A stretch of DNA of 64,000 nt. Origin: Candidatus Gastranaerophilales bacterium (lineage in GTDB: Bacteria; Cyanobacteriota; Vampirovibrionia; Gastranaerophilales; Gastranaerophilaceae). The notes below the pieces were generated by a model. That model was not told where the DNA came from and ran no database searches. It was given only the letters and a program-made list of their open reading frames with translations. Position numbers and translations under genes: made by a program. Below are positions 53,231 to 62,548 of this stretch, in pieces (position 1 is the stretch's first letter; each line of letters starts with the position of its first letter). The stretch covers positions 99,439 to 163,438 of the forward strand of contig CALUYS010000001.1 in NCBI GenBank assembly GCA_944325065.1, given 5' to 3'.

Positions 53231-53791
53231 ATGGACGAACAAAAAAATACGAATGAAAAAAATGATTTTGATTTAAAAGATTGTTGGATTAAATTTGCTT
53301 TGCTTATTTTAGCTTTATTCTTAGGAAGTTATTTGGCAACTTATTTTATTATTGATCAAACTCGTCATTCTTATTATATTAATCCATTGCGTGAAAATGG
53401 ATATATGAATAAATTTTATGATGAAGCATTATGGGATAAGGATTTTAAGCGAGATTTTGATGAAATGAATTTAAAAATGAAACCCAAAAAACATATTTTT
53501 AAACATCATCAAATTGTCGAAACTTTTAAAACTAATAATGCTATAAAACTTGTTATAGATTTAAAACCATTTGGGAATAAAATTGAAAATATCAAAATTA
53601 ATGTTGATGATAATACAATATCAGTTTCAGGACAAAATGATAAAAAATTACTTGAAGGCGAAAAGGAATTCTTTTATTCGCAATCTTTTACAATAAATGA
53701 TAAAATTAATAAAGATAATATTACAAAGAAAAAAGTAGGACATAAATATATTATTACAATTCCTTTATGTGATAATGAATTAGACGATTAA
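53231..53791 (+). CDS. Membrane-tethered Hsp20-like protein
   Basis: 186 aa. A single membrane helix at about 21-43 (FALLILALFLGSYLATYFII) follows a polar N-terminus. The C-terminal half (about 100-182) has the alpha-crystallin strand order of small heat-shock proteins: AIKLVIDLKPFG, then IKINVDDNTISVSGQ, FFYSQSFTIND and the closing HKYIITIPL. The last replaces the usual 'G-v-L-x-i/v-x-v-P' strand. Membrane attachment of an Hsp20 domain is unusual. The binding site AAGGAGG is very strong and a hairpin ends the gene, so it is probably well expressed on its own. Confidence 0.72.
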   Translation: MDEQKNTNEKNDFDLKDCWIKFALLILALFLGSYLATYFIIDQTRHSYYINPLRENGYMNKFYDEALWDKDFKRDFDEMNLKMKPKKHIFKHHQIVETFKTNNAIKLVIDLKPFGNKIENIKINVDDNTISVSGQNDKKLLEGEKEFFYSQSFTINDKINKDNITKKKVGHKYIITIPLCDNELDD

Positions 53792-53819
53792 AATATAAGA
53801 TTTATATTATTTTTTGAAT

Positions 53820-53848
53820 TTTAAGGCTCGATAAAATCGAGCCTTAAA
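53820..53848 (+). terminator. Hairpin terminator after the Hsp20-like gene
   Basis: A perfect 13-bp stem with an AAA loop (TTTAAGGCTCGAT / ATCGAGCCTTAAA). It lacks a good T-run, so it may work together with other factors or protect the mRNA end. Beyond it, to the rlmH stop at 53975, nothing firm is visible. Confidence 0.7.
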
Positions 53849-53974
53849 TTATTGTATACTTATATATAAAAAGAATATGTTGATATAATAAAGAATATAA
53901 ATATACATCAGAAGTTTAATAATAATTTTGCCCCCACAATCAATCCTGTTAAACCAAGTTCTGTTAGATTATAA

Positions 53975-54445
53975 TCATCTATGATAATTTTCATTATTTA
54001 GTATTTTAAAAGCACGATATATTTGTTCAATTAAAATAACACGCATCATTTGGTGTGTAAAGGTCATTTTAGAGAAACTTAACTTAAAATTGGCTTTTCT
54101 ACATATTGATTCATCAAGCCCATTAACCCCTCCTATAATAAAAGTTAGTTCATTAATACCACTATTTGATATATATTTAATTTTATCTGCAAAACTAACA
54201 GAGTCTAATTGTTTACCTAGAATTTCCAATGTAATAATATAAGAAGACAAATTTAAATATTGAAGTATTTTTTTTGCTTCATTTTGTTTATATTTTTTGT
54301 AATCTTTTTCATCAATAATTGGCTCGGTTGGAATCTCTACAATTTTCAAGCTACAGTAGGAATTAAGACGCTTAACATATTCATTAATAGATTCTTTAAA
54401 AAAAGTTTCTTTTATTTTACCGATTGCAATAATCGTTATATTCAT
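53975..54445 (-). CDS. rlmH: 23S rRNA (pseudouridine1915-N3)-methyltransferase
   Basis: 156-aa SPOUT methyltransferase acting on helix 69 of 23S rRNA. It contains ITIIAIGKIKE at the start, the SAM-site knot segment ELTFIIGGVNGLDES and the C-terminal FTHQMMRVILIEQIYRAFKI with NNENYHR. Length is typical (155-160). Its ATG overlaps the stop of the small upstream gene (ATGA). Confidence 0.96.
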   Translation of the reverse strand: MNITIIAIGKIKETFFKESINEYVKRLNSYCSLKIVEIPTEPIIDEKDYKKYKQNEAKKILQYLNLSSYIITLEILGKQLDSVSFADKIKYISNSGINELTFIIGGVNGLDESICRKANFKLSFSKMTFTHQMMRVILIEQIYRAFKILNNENYHR

Positions 54446-54615
54446 TGTTTTTCAATTTGTGCAGGGAAAAAACCAAGTTTTGTCATGAATTTAATGCTTT
54501 TAATTTTTAAAGATGTTTTTTTCTCTAAACAAGTAATATTAATTTTATTACTACCTTCTTGTTTATTATCATTTTGATAATTAAAAATAAATTTTGTTAA
54601 TTCAGGGCTTAACAT
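54442..54615 (-). CDS. 57-aa protein translationally coupled to rlmH
   Basis: ATG 54615 has GGAGG 10 bases upstream and the frame ends in the ATGA overlap with rlmH. The product is polar and basic (MLSPELTKFIFNYQND, then LEKKTSLKIKSIKFM and GFFPAQIEKQ) with no membrane segment. The strong binding site and exact stop-start overlap are good evidence for a real gene, although I recognise no family. rlmH itself has no binding site, so its translation probably depends on this small gene. Confidence 0.65.
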   Translation of the reverse strand: MLSPELTKFIFNYQNDNKQEGSNKINITCLEKKTSLKIKSIKFMTKLGFFPAQIEKQ

Positions 54616-54785
54616 GTAACAATAATCCTCCAGAAGCTTACTTTATAATTAAACCAAATAAACAAAAAAAATTGTCTTTTTTCACAATTTATTTTACAAA
54701 TTTTAATATTAATATTTAAAAGTTTATTATATCAATGGTTTTATTTTTTTATTTATGTTAAAATATTTTAAGAAATGGATTTTAT

Positions 54786-55706
54786 ATGATTAAATATGCA
54801 ATAAGACTTGTTAAAAATAAATTTTATGCACTTAATTTAAAAGAAAACATGAGTGTAAAACATAATGACTATATTGTTGTTATGACTGATAAAGGTGAGG
54901 AAGTTGCTAAAGTATTTAAAGTTTGTTCTAAAGTTTCGGCAATTTGGGAAAAAAATAAACCGACATTTTTAAATGTTATTAAAGTTTTAACTAAAGACGA
55001 AGTATTAGAAATTGATAATTTAAAAAAAGAGGAAGATAATGCTTATAAAAAATGTCTTGAATTAATAAGTAAACACAAACTGGGAATGAATCTTGTAAAA
55101 GTTAAATATACTTACGATAAACGAAAAGTAACTTTTTATTATACAGCAAAAGAACGTATTGATTTTCGAGAATTATTAAAAGACCTTACACAAGCTTTTA
55201 AAAAAACTCGTATTGACCTTCGTCATATTGGGGTTCGTGATGAAACATCCATTATGCAAGGTGTAGGCATTTGTGGAAAAGAATTTTGTTGTTGTAGTTT
55301 CTTAAGAAAATTTGAAAATACTAATATAAAACTTGCTAAAGATCAAAATTTGCCTATAACTCCAGCAAAAGTTTCAGGTACTTGTGGTAGATTATTATGC
55401 TGCTTAAATTATGAATATTCAAATTATATTGAAGCCGCAAAAGGCATGCCACCAGTTGGTTCTGTTGTTATGACTTCTGATGGGTTGGGGAAGGTTTGTC
55501 AACTTAATTTCTTAAATGCAAAAATATATGTAAAACTTGAAGATGGAAAAATTAAAGATTATTTAAAAGAAAATCTTGAAATGGTTGATACTGATGTAAA
55601 TATTGATATTGAATCTCCTTTTAATTATTCAAATCATAATGATGATATTGAAATTGATATTAAGCAACTTGAAGATGACCGAAATAGTTCTACAGGTAAT
55701 GTTTAA
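54786..55706 (+). CDS. ricT: PSP1/RicT (YaaT)-family protein
   Basis: 306-aa PSP1-domain protein. In Bacillus RicT forms the Y-complex with RicA and RicF, carries [4Fe-4S] clusters and steers RNase Y. The conserved Cys set is present: GVGICGKEFCCCSF and SGTCGRLLCCLNYE. IDFRELLKDLTQAFKKTRID and the RHIGVRDE motif precede them. RNase Y is encoded at 43.7-45.2 kb, but no RicA/RicF gene is seen. Its stop interlocks with that of convergent purL. Confidence 0.93.
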   Translation: MIKYAIRLVKNKFYALNLKENMSVKHNDYIVVMTDKGEEVAKVFKVCSKVSAIWEKNKPTFLNVIKVLTKDEVLEIDNLKKEEDNAYKKCLELISKHKLGMNLVKVKYTYDKRKVTFYYTAKERIDFRELLKDLTQAFKKTRIDLRHIGVRDETSIMQGVGICGKEFCCCSFLRKFENTNIKLAKDQNLPITPAKVSGTCGRLLCCLNYEYSNYIEAAKGMPPVGSVVMTSDGLGKVCQLNFLNAKIYVKLEDGKIKDYLKENLEMVDTDVNIDIESPFNYSNHNDDIEIDIKQLEDDRNSSTGNV

Positions 55707-57874
55707 GTATCTATAAATGATCTATAAAATAAGGTTTTATCAAACGTCATTTTATTAAATGATATTGTTTTATTTGAATTTGTAATCCCAAGTATTTTAT
55801 AATCAATATTATTTATATCAAAAATTTCTTTTAACTCATTTTGTTTTGTTGTTGATATTAAATATCTAGGATTTGCACACTCACCAAATAATTCTTTATA
55901 ATAATCATTTTTAAAAAGATTAAAAATTAAAGTTCCACTAAATCCTAATTTATTTTTAAGTAATCCTTTAAATAAAGCAGCGAACAATCCACCTGTATGA
56001 ACAGGACTAATTGCATTTATAATATTTTTTTTATTTAAATCAAATATTATATTACGATACAATATTTCCTTGTTATAATTGACCTTATCAATTTTGCCAC
56101 AAACTTTATCTTGCAAAACATATTGATAAAAACTTGCACCAATATTCATATTATCATCAATAGGTTCTCCAAGCAAAAATATTGTTTCATTATTTGAAAA
56201 ACAATTACTTATAATTGTTTTATAATTATCTAAACAACCAACCATAGCAAAAATAACTGTAGGAAATATAGGTTTATTATTTGTTTCATTATACATTGAA
56301 ACATTCCCTGAAACAACAGGTACATTCATTTTTTTAGAAATATTAGCCAATCCTTCAACAGATTTTACAAATTGATAACTTATATCTTTATTTTCAATAT
56401 TAGCAAAATTTAAACAATTGGTTACCCCAACTGGATTAAAACCACGAGCAACAAGTTTTCTATAAGATTCTATAAATGATAGCTCGACACCATTTTTAGG
56501 TGAAAGATACACTTTCTGTGGATTAGAATCAATGGATACACCTAAAATATTATCTTTATCAATATAAATAGATGACACTCCACCACACATACTAGGTTCA
56601 ATTATTGTTTTATTACCAACCGTAGAATCAAATTGCTCAAATATATGGCTTTTATTTTTAAAATTTGGATGTGAAAGAATTTTACATATATCATATTCTA
56701 AATCTAAATTATTATTATTATGTTCAAATTTTATTTTTTCTAAAATTTTAATATATTTTGGTTTTTTTACTTTTAATCTATACTCAAAAGCATTTGTTAA
56801 TATATTTGGTGGTAATGATGCCAACAATTCATTATTAAAATAAACATTATATTTTTTGTCTTTTATGGTTTCACCAAATATAGACACTCCTATTTCATGT
56901 TTTTTTGCTATAGATAAAACTTGATTAATATTATAATCCTCAACAAGAATAACCATTCGTTCTTGAGATTCGGATAAAATAATTTCTTGTGGTGATAATT
57001 CATCTTGACGCAAATGGACTTTATCTAAGTATAGATTAACACCACAATGACCTTTTGACACGAGTTCAGAAGTTGATGAAAGAATGCCTGCAGCACCACA
57101 ATCCTGAGATGCATAAACAAGTTTTTTATCAAATATCTCTTTTAATCCCATAATTAATTTTCTTTTCATAAAAGGGTCTGATATTTGAACTGATAGCTTA
57201 TCATTTTTTTGTTCATCATTAATATCATCATTTAAACTTTTAGAAGCAAAAGTAGCACCATTAACCCCGTCACGACCTGTTGTTGAGCCCAAAATAACAA
57301 CTTTCAAACCCGGTTTAGCATTTGATAATATAACATCATTTGGATTTACTACACCTAAAGCAAGAACATTAACAATTGCATAGTTATTATAGCAATCTAA
57401 AAATTGTGTTTCACCACAAACTGTTGGAATACCAATAGAATTTCCATACGTGCTTATTCCTCGAACAACTTCGTTAAAAAGATTTTCATTTTTTTTATTA
57501 TCAAAATTACCAAACTTAATCGAATTACCAAGCAAAAGACATTTACAGTTTAATGTTAAAATATCTCTAACAATGCCACCAATTCCAGTAGCAGCTCCTT
57601 CATATGGACTTACTGCACTTGGATGATTATGTGATTCAAGTTTAAAAAATATATAATTATTATTACCAAACTTGACAGCACCTGCATTCTGATCTTGCAT
57701 TATCACATTTTTATTTTTTAACTTTTTTAAATATCTTTTTGAATGTTTATAAGAGCAATGTTCACTTGTCATCGATGCAAATATCAATATTTCAAAATCA
57801 TTTAATTCACGTCCAAGACGTTTTACTATAGTTTTATATTCCTTTTTTGTTAAAGTATATATATTTTTTTTCAT
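55703..57874 (-). CDS. purL: Phosphoribosylformylglycinamidine synthase subunit PurL
   Basis: ATP-dependent synthase step 4 of purine synthesis. The 723-aa small-type PurL has the tandem PurM-like halves: ASMTSEHCSYKHSKRYLKKL, then FKLESHNHPSAVSPYEGAATG, SQDCGAAGILSS in the first half and GVSIDSNPQKVY and TNCLNFANI in the second. It ends GITNSNKTISF. Small PurL needs PurS and PurQ, both encoded directly upstream. It starts 3 bases after purQ. Confidence 0.96.
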   Translation of the reverse strand: MKKNIYTLTKKEYKTIVKRLGRELNDFEILIFASMTSEHCSYKHSKRYLKKLKNKNVIMQDQNAGAVKFGNNNYIFFKLESHNHPSAVSPYEGAATGIGGIVRDILTLNCKCLLLGNSIKFGNFDNKKNENLFNEVVRGISTYGNSIGIPTVCGETQFLDCYNNYAIVNVLALGVVNPNDVILSNAKPGLKVVILGSTTGRDGVNGATFASKSLNDDINDEQKNDKLSVQISDPFMKRKLIMGLKEIFDKKLVYASQDCGAAGILSSTSELVSKGHCGVNLYLDKVHLRQDELSPQEIILSESQERMVILVEDYNINQVLSIAKKHEIGVSIFGETIKDKKYNVYFNNELLASLPPNILTNAFEYRLKVKKPKYIKILEKIKFEHNNNNLDLEYDICKILSHPNFKNKSHIFEQFDSTVGNKTIIEPSMCGGVSSIYIDKDNILGVSIDSNPQKVYLSPKNGVELSFIESYRKLVARGFNPVGVTNCLNFANIENKDISYQFVKSVEGLANISKKMNVPVVSGNVSMYNETNNKPIFPTVIFAMVGCLDNYKTIISNCFSNNETIFLLGEPIDDNMNIGASFYQYVLQDKVCGKIDKVNYNKEILYRNIIFDLNKKNIINAISPVHTGGLFAALFKGLLKNKLGFSGTLIFNLFKNDYYKELFGECANPRYLISTTKQNELKEIFDINNIDYKILGITNSNKTISFNKMTFDKTLFYRSFIDT

Positions 57875-57877
57875 TTT

Positions 57878-58531
57878 TTATATTTTTAGTAAAATATTTT
57901 CTTTAATAAATTCAAAAAATAACCTGCCATCTTGACTTTTTGAATATTCAAAAATAGCACGCTCAGGATGAGGCATTAGTCCAATTATACAATTATTATT
58001 ATCATACAATCCTGCAATAAAATCCATTGAACCATTTATATTTTGATTATATTTTAAAAAATCCATTTTTTTTTCTTTAATAATTTTAAAATCATTTTTA
58101 TTAGCATAAAAATTACCTTCAAAATGTGCTATTGGCAAATTTAAATTCAAATCCCAAGTTTTATAATTTAATTTTAAATTAACAGATTTTGAAATGAATT
58201 TATTGTTATTATTAAAAGTTAAAACACCAGGAAGTAAATTAGCTTCGCATAAAATTTGAAAACCATTACAAATTCCTAGCACTAGACCTGCTTTATTTTC
58301 AATGTATTCTTTTATTTTACATATAATAGGGCTAAATTTTGCAAGTCTTCCTGATGCTATATAATCACCAAATGAAAATCCACCAGCCAAAATTATCATT
58401 CTATAATCAAATAAATTATCAATATATTCATTATGAAATATATATGAACAATTAAAACCTAAAAATTTTAAAGCTCTGTATGTATCCTCTTCACAATTTG
58501 TTCCAGGGAACACAACAATCCCAACTTTCAT
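57878..58531 (-). CDS. purQ: Phosphoribosylformylglycinamidine synthase glutaminase subunit PurQ
   Basis: 217-aa class I glutamine amidotransferase supplying ammonia to PurL. The nucleophile Cys is in LGICNGFQIL, the oxyanion region in LAGGFSFGDY, and the His/Glu of the triad in GLMPHPERAIFE. VVFPGTNCEED at the start is diagnostic. It overlaps purS by 4 bases and is followed by purL. Confidence 0.96.
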   Translation of the reverse strand: MKVGIVVFPGTNCEEDTYRALKFLGFNCSYIFHNEYIDNLFDYRMIILAGGFSFGDYIASGRLAKFSPIICKIKEYIENKAGLVLGICNGFQILCEANLLPGVLTFNNNNKFISKSVNLKLNYKTWDLNLNLPIAHFEGNFYANKNDFKIIKEKKMDFLKYNQNINGSMDFIAGLYDNNNCIIGLMPHPERAIFEYSKSQDGRLFFEFIKENILLKI

Positions 58532-58785
58532 AAAGTTTCAACCTCAAGAATATAATAAGTTTCAAGAATAGGGTTTATAAATACTTCTTCTATAATATTT
58601 ATAGCTTTTTGTTTAGCTATATCTGCATCAATATCTTCAATATCAAACTCAAAATATTTACCTACAGAAACATTAGGACATTGATATTTTGAATTTATAT
58701 TTTTTATAACAGTAGAAACAGCTTCTCCCCTAGCATCTTTTACACCATTTTTTAATTTTACTATTACTTTATATCTATATAACAT
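58528..58785 (-). CDS. purS: Phosphoribosylformylglycinamidine synthase subunit PurS
   Basis: 85-aa structural subunit bridging PurL and PurQ. It shows VIVKLKNGVKDARGEAV and the KYFEFDIEDIDADIAKQKAINIIEEVFINPI segment typical of the family. It is the first gene of purSQL. Two abutting TATAAT sequences end directly at the ATG and there is no ribosome-binding site, so the mRNA may be leaderless. It is divergent from the restriction-modification gene. Confidence 0.93.
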   Translation of the reverse strand: MLYRYKVIVKLKNGVKDARGEAVSTVIKNINSKYQCPNVSVGKYFEFDIEDIDADIAKQKAINIIEEVFINPILETYYILEVETL

Positions 58786-58887
58786 ATTATAATTATACCT
58801 ATAAAAAATTAAAAATATAAAATATTAGACAAATAAATCTTATTTTTGTATTATAAAATAACGTGTAAATTAATTTTTGAGTGAAAT

Positions 58888-61371
58888 ATGCCCCGTAATG
58901 ATAAAACTTTTTTAAATTTAATTAGATATTTAGATAATAAAGAATATAGTTATACTTGGGAAGAAGAAATTAAAAATAGTTATATAAATAGTTTACTAAA
59001 ACATGCTTCTAAAAAAAATAATGGTCAAGATGGACATCCTGACTTAATATATATAAATGAAGAAAAAAAAATATTAATTTTACTTGAGTTAAAAACATCC
59101 ATATCTCAACATGAAAATGCAAAATCAGACATTAAACATTATTTAAAATTTTTCAATAAATTTTTATATCCAAAAGATGTCATATATAATTTTAATTCAT
59201 CATATATTCAAAACAGCTTGGTATTTTTTAAAAATTTTAATATATTTGGACTTGCTATTTCAGGTGATATATATTCTGAAATAAATAAAGTTGATACGTA
59301 TTTAATAAAAGATGCCAACATTATTGATTTAAATATTTCAAGTATAAAAAATGAACAAGAATATGAGTATCTTATTCGTAATATAGATAAAGAAGAAGCT
59401 ATAAAAAAAATAACCCAAGCTTCCACAAGAATAAATAATTTACTATATGATATAAAAGAAGATAAACGTCCTACATTATTGAGCATTTTATTAATATCAT
59501 TATTTCCATCAACTAAAGTAAGAAATGATTTTATCGATGAATATGTAAATAAAGAACCTGCTGAATTATTTGATTATATAGAAATAATTATAAAAAAAAT
59601 TCTTGGTACTTCAGGTGAAAATATTCCACTTGATAAAATTAATATAATTATTTCAGAAATATCAACTTTTAAAAATGAAAAAATTTTAATATCTCAAAAT
59701 ATAATAAAAACGATATTGGATATATTAAAAAATGATGTAATTCCATTATTTTATTGTTGTGAAAGTTATGATATTATAGGCAGATTTTATCAGGAATTTT
59801 TAAGATATGCAGGTATTGTGGATGTTCAATCAGGAATAGTTTTAACACCTGAACATATAACAGATTTATTTACTGAACTTGTACCAATAAAGAAAAATGA
59901 TGTAATACTTGATTGTTGTTGCGGAACAGGAGCTTTTTTGGTTTCAGGGATGAGAAAGTTATTATCATTACAAAATAACGAAAATGACAAAGAACTTGTT
60001 AAAAGAGAACAACTTATTGGAAACGAAATAAAACCGCATATGTTTATTCTTGCAATATCAAATATGCTTTTTAGAGGTGATGGCAAATCAACTATATTTA
60101 ACACAGATTTTTTTACAAAAGATTTTGATGATGAATTAGAAGAACTTAAAAATAACGGAATTGAACCAACTATTGGTTTTATAAATCCACCATACTCAGG
60201 TGGCTTCACAAACTATAAAGAACTTTCAAATTTTAGAAGCAATTCAAATAATAAAAATAAAAATAAAAAACCTTGGATGAAAGAAATTAGTTTTTTAACG
60301 AAAATGTGTAAAATATGCAGTAAATATGTAGTTATGATTGCACCACCTCAAACTTTTATGAGTGAGAAGGAAATTCGAAATGAGCTTTTGTTAAATAACA
60401 CAATAAAAGCTGTTATCTCAATGCCAAAAGATTTATTTCAACCTAACGCATCAACAGGAAGTTCAATTATTGTAATACAAACACATGTTCCACATAATTT
60501 CAATAAAAAAATAGTTTTTTATAATTTAAAAGATGATGGATTTGAACTTGCAAAAAAACAAGGACGACGTGATGTATATCATAAATGGGATAAAATAAAA
60601 CAAAATTTGTTAAAAAATATTGATGCACCATATTATAATAATGTAAAAAATGTTGATAATTATACGTTTTGCCACAATACCATAAAAAATAACTTTGAAT
60701 GGAACATTCAAGCATATTCAAAAGTTGACTGGCAATGTCTTAATCAAAGTCATTTTGAAAAAACAATTAAATCTTATGTTATTTTTAAAGCTAAATATGA
60801 AATGGGAAAATTAATTGAAAAAATTGATGATACGGAATTATTAACATTATTTGAAACATTGGATAAATCTTCTATTATTAAAAGTTTTAATCAAAAAACA
60901 AAGTATAAAGAATATAAACTATTAGATATATTTGAGAAGCCATATGGTTGTAAAAAGAAAATAACAAAAAAAGAACTAAAAGAAGGAGATTATTTTTGGA
61001 TTACAACATCAAACAAAAACAATGGCATAAGTGGTTTTCATTCTGAATTTTCAGAAATAGGTAATGCTTTTACAATTGATAGTGCAACAGATGGTAAATG
61101 CTTTTATCAAGAACTGCCATTTATTGGTTCAGATCATGTAGAAGTTCTTCGTATAAAAAAAGAGTATAATAATTTTTTAAATTTATATACTGCAAATTAT
61201 TTAACAACAATTTTAAATTTTTATATTGACAAATATGCGTATGAAAGAAAAAGAGCACAAGAACGAATTATAAACGAAACACTATATTTACCTATAACTG
61301 ATAGAGATAAACCTGATTGGGATTATATGGAAAAATTTATAAAATCATTACCATACTCAAGTAATTTATAA
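58888..61371 (+). CDS. Single-chain type IIG-like restriction-modification enzyme
   Basis: 827 aa. The N-terminal PD-(D/E)XK nuclease site is Asp52 (GHPDLIYIN) with Glu67 and Lys69 (LLELK). A helical linker (about 150-320) leads to an N6-adenine methyltransferase core with SAM motif DCCCGTGAFL at 342-351 and catalytic NPPY at 433-436. The C-terminal third (from about 675: YKLLDIFEKPYGC) is a target-recognition domain of HsdS type, ending RAQERIINETLYLPI. Cutting, methylation and specificity in one chain is the type IIG arrangement (BcgI/AloI-related). All catalytic residues are intact, so activity is likely. The recognition sequence cannot be read. No transposase flanks it. Confidence 0.87.
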   Translation: MPRNDKTFLNLIRYLDNKEYSYTWEEEIKNSYINSLLKHASKKNNGQDGHPDLIYINEEKKILILLELKTSISQHENAKSDIKHYLKFFNKFLYPKDVIYNFNSSYIQNSLVFFKNFNIFGLAISGDIYSEINKVDTYLIKDANIIDLNISSIKNEQEYEYLIRNIDKEEAIKKITQASTRINNLLYDIKEDKRPTLLSILLISLFPSTKVRNDFIDEYVNKEPAELFDYIEIIIKKILGTSGENIPLDKINIIISEISTFKNEKILISQNIIKTILDILKNDVIPLFYCCESYDIIGRFYQEFLRYAGIVDVQSGIVLTPEHITDLFTELVPIKKNDVILDCCCGTGAFLVSGMRKLLSLQNNENDKELVKREQLIGNEIKPHMFILAISNMLFRGDGKSTIFNTDFFTKDFDDELEELKNNGIEPTIGFINPPYSGGFTNYKELSNFRSNSNNKNKNKKPWMKEISFLTKMCKICSKYVVMIAPPQTFMSEKEIRNELLLNNTIKAVISMPKDLFQPNASTGSSIIVIQTHVPHNFNKKIVFYNLKDDGFELAKKQGRRDVYHKWDKIKQNLLKNIDAPYYNNVKNVDNYTFCHNTIKNNFEWNIQAYSKVDWQCLNQSHFEKTIKSYVIFKAKYEMGKLIEKIDDTELLTLFETLDKSSIIKSFNQKTKYKEYKLLDIFEKPYGCKKKITKKELKEGDYFWITTSNKNNGISGFHSEFSEIGNAFTIDSATDGKCFYQELPFIGSDHVEVLRIKKEYNNFLNLYTANYLTTILNFYIDKYAYERKRAQERIINETLYLPITDRDKPDWDYMEKFIKSLPYSSNL

Positions 61372-61407
61372 TATATAAATTCCATATTTTATGGTAGAAT
61401 TAAAATT

Positions 61408-61893
61408 ATGATTGAATATAAATTTATAGCAAATAATTTAAATGATACAAAAAAGTTAGCTAAAAAATTTGCACAGTTTATGAAAACAGGAGGATGTGTT
61501 TGTTTATATGGTGACATTGGTGCAGGCAAGACTGCTTTTTGTCGTGAAGTTGCAAAAACACTTGGAGTAAAAGAAGAAATAACTAGTCCTAGTTTTGTTA
61601 TTTTAAATGAATACAAAACAGGTATTGTGCCTATTTATCATTTTGATTTATACCGACTTGAAAATGAAGGGGTAAAATCAATATTTGATGAGTTAGAAGA
61701 ATATACAAATTCAAATGTTGTTACTTTTATTGAATGGGCACAGTTTTCTAATTTAAAAACTCCATTTGAATGTATAAATCTTCAGATAAATTACCTTGAT
61801 GAAACAAAACGCGAATTTATTTTTAAAACAGAATTTGAAAAATACAATTTTTTAATAAAAGGTATGAATAATAATGAAAATATTATGCTTTGA
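61408..61893 (+). CDS. tsaE: tRNA threonylcarbamoyladenosine biosynthesis ATPase TsaE
   Basis: 161-aa P-loop protein required with TsaB and TsaD for t6A37 formation. Walker A is CLYGDIGAGKTAFCREVAK; SPSFVILNEY, HFDLYRL and IEWAQ follow in the usual order. It overlaps tsaB by 20 bases. A TAGAAT at 61395-61400 lies only 7 bases before the ATG and no ribosome-binding site is present. Confidence 0.94.
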   Translation: MIEYKFIANNLNDTKKLAKKFAQFMKTGGCVCLYGDIGAGKTAFCREVAKTLGVKEEITSPSFVILNEYKTGIVPIYHFDLYRLENEGVKSIFDELEEYTNSNVVTFIEWAQFSNLKTPFECINLQINYLDETKREFIFKTEFEKYNFLIKGMNNNENIML

Positions 61894-62548
61894 TACAGCT
61901 TTAAATAAACTTTATATAGCATTAGGTGAAAATAATAAAATTTTATATTCCAAAATTATAGAAAATGAACATAATAATTTTGCAAGTGCAAAACTTAGTT
62001 CAACAATTGTGGAAGTATTAACCAAATTTTCATTAACATTAAAAGATATAGAAGCTATAGGTGTAAATATAGGCCCTGGAAGCTTTACAGGTATCCGTGC
62101 TTCTTTAACAATAGCAAAAGTTATTTCATCGCAGTTGAATATACCTCTTGTTGGGGTTAATTCCTTTGAAATTTTATCAAGTTTAAATAATAAAAATGAA
62201 AAAATATCAATAATACTTAATGCTAGAAAAAATAATGCATTTATTTCTATATTTGAAAACAATAAATGTATATTAGCACCCAAAATGGTAAGATGTGAAG
62301 ATGTTATTAATTTAATAAAAAATACAAAAGTTATAACTGATGATAAGATGTCAAATATTATCTTAAATGCTTTAAATTATGAATTACATAAATTTGATTT
62401 AGGTGCCAAGTTACTTAAAATAACATATAAAAAACTTATAAATGAAAAACAGAATAACAAATTTTTATATGGCAATGTTATGCCATTATATTTACAAGAA
62501 CCTTTTATAAGTAAACCAAAGACAATTATGGGAGGTGTGAAAAATTGA
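61874..62548 (+). CDS. tsaB: tRNA threonylcarbamoyladenosine biosynthesis protein TsaB
   Basis: 224-aa inactive ASKHA-fold partner of TsaD. It contains ILCFDTALNKLYIAL at the start and the diagnostic IGPGSFTGIRASLTIAK, followed by PLVGVNSFEIL. Length is normal. The ATG lies in the end of tsaE. The next gene starts at a TTG overlapping its stop (TTGA). MtaB, which modifies t6A further, is at 19.8-21.1 kb. Confidence 0.94.
   Translation: MKILCFDTALNKLYIALGENNKILYSKIIENEHNNFASAKLSSTIVEVLTKFSLTLKDIEAIGVNIGPGSFTGIRASLTIAKVISSQLNIPLVGVNSFEILSSLNNKNEKISIILNARKNNAFISIFENNKCILAPKMVRCEDVINLIKNTKVITDDKMSNIILNALNYELHKFDLGAKLLKITYKKLINEKQNNKFLYGNVMPLYLQEPFISKPKTIMGGVKN

Noticed and set aside
53908-53994. 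A 28-codon minus-strand frame overlapping the end of rlmH (MKIIIDDYNLTELGLTGLIV...)
   Set aside because: It has no ribosome-binding site, overlaps rlmH in another frame and is too short to separate from chance in AT-rich sequence.
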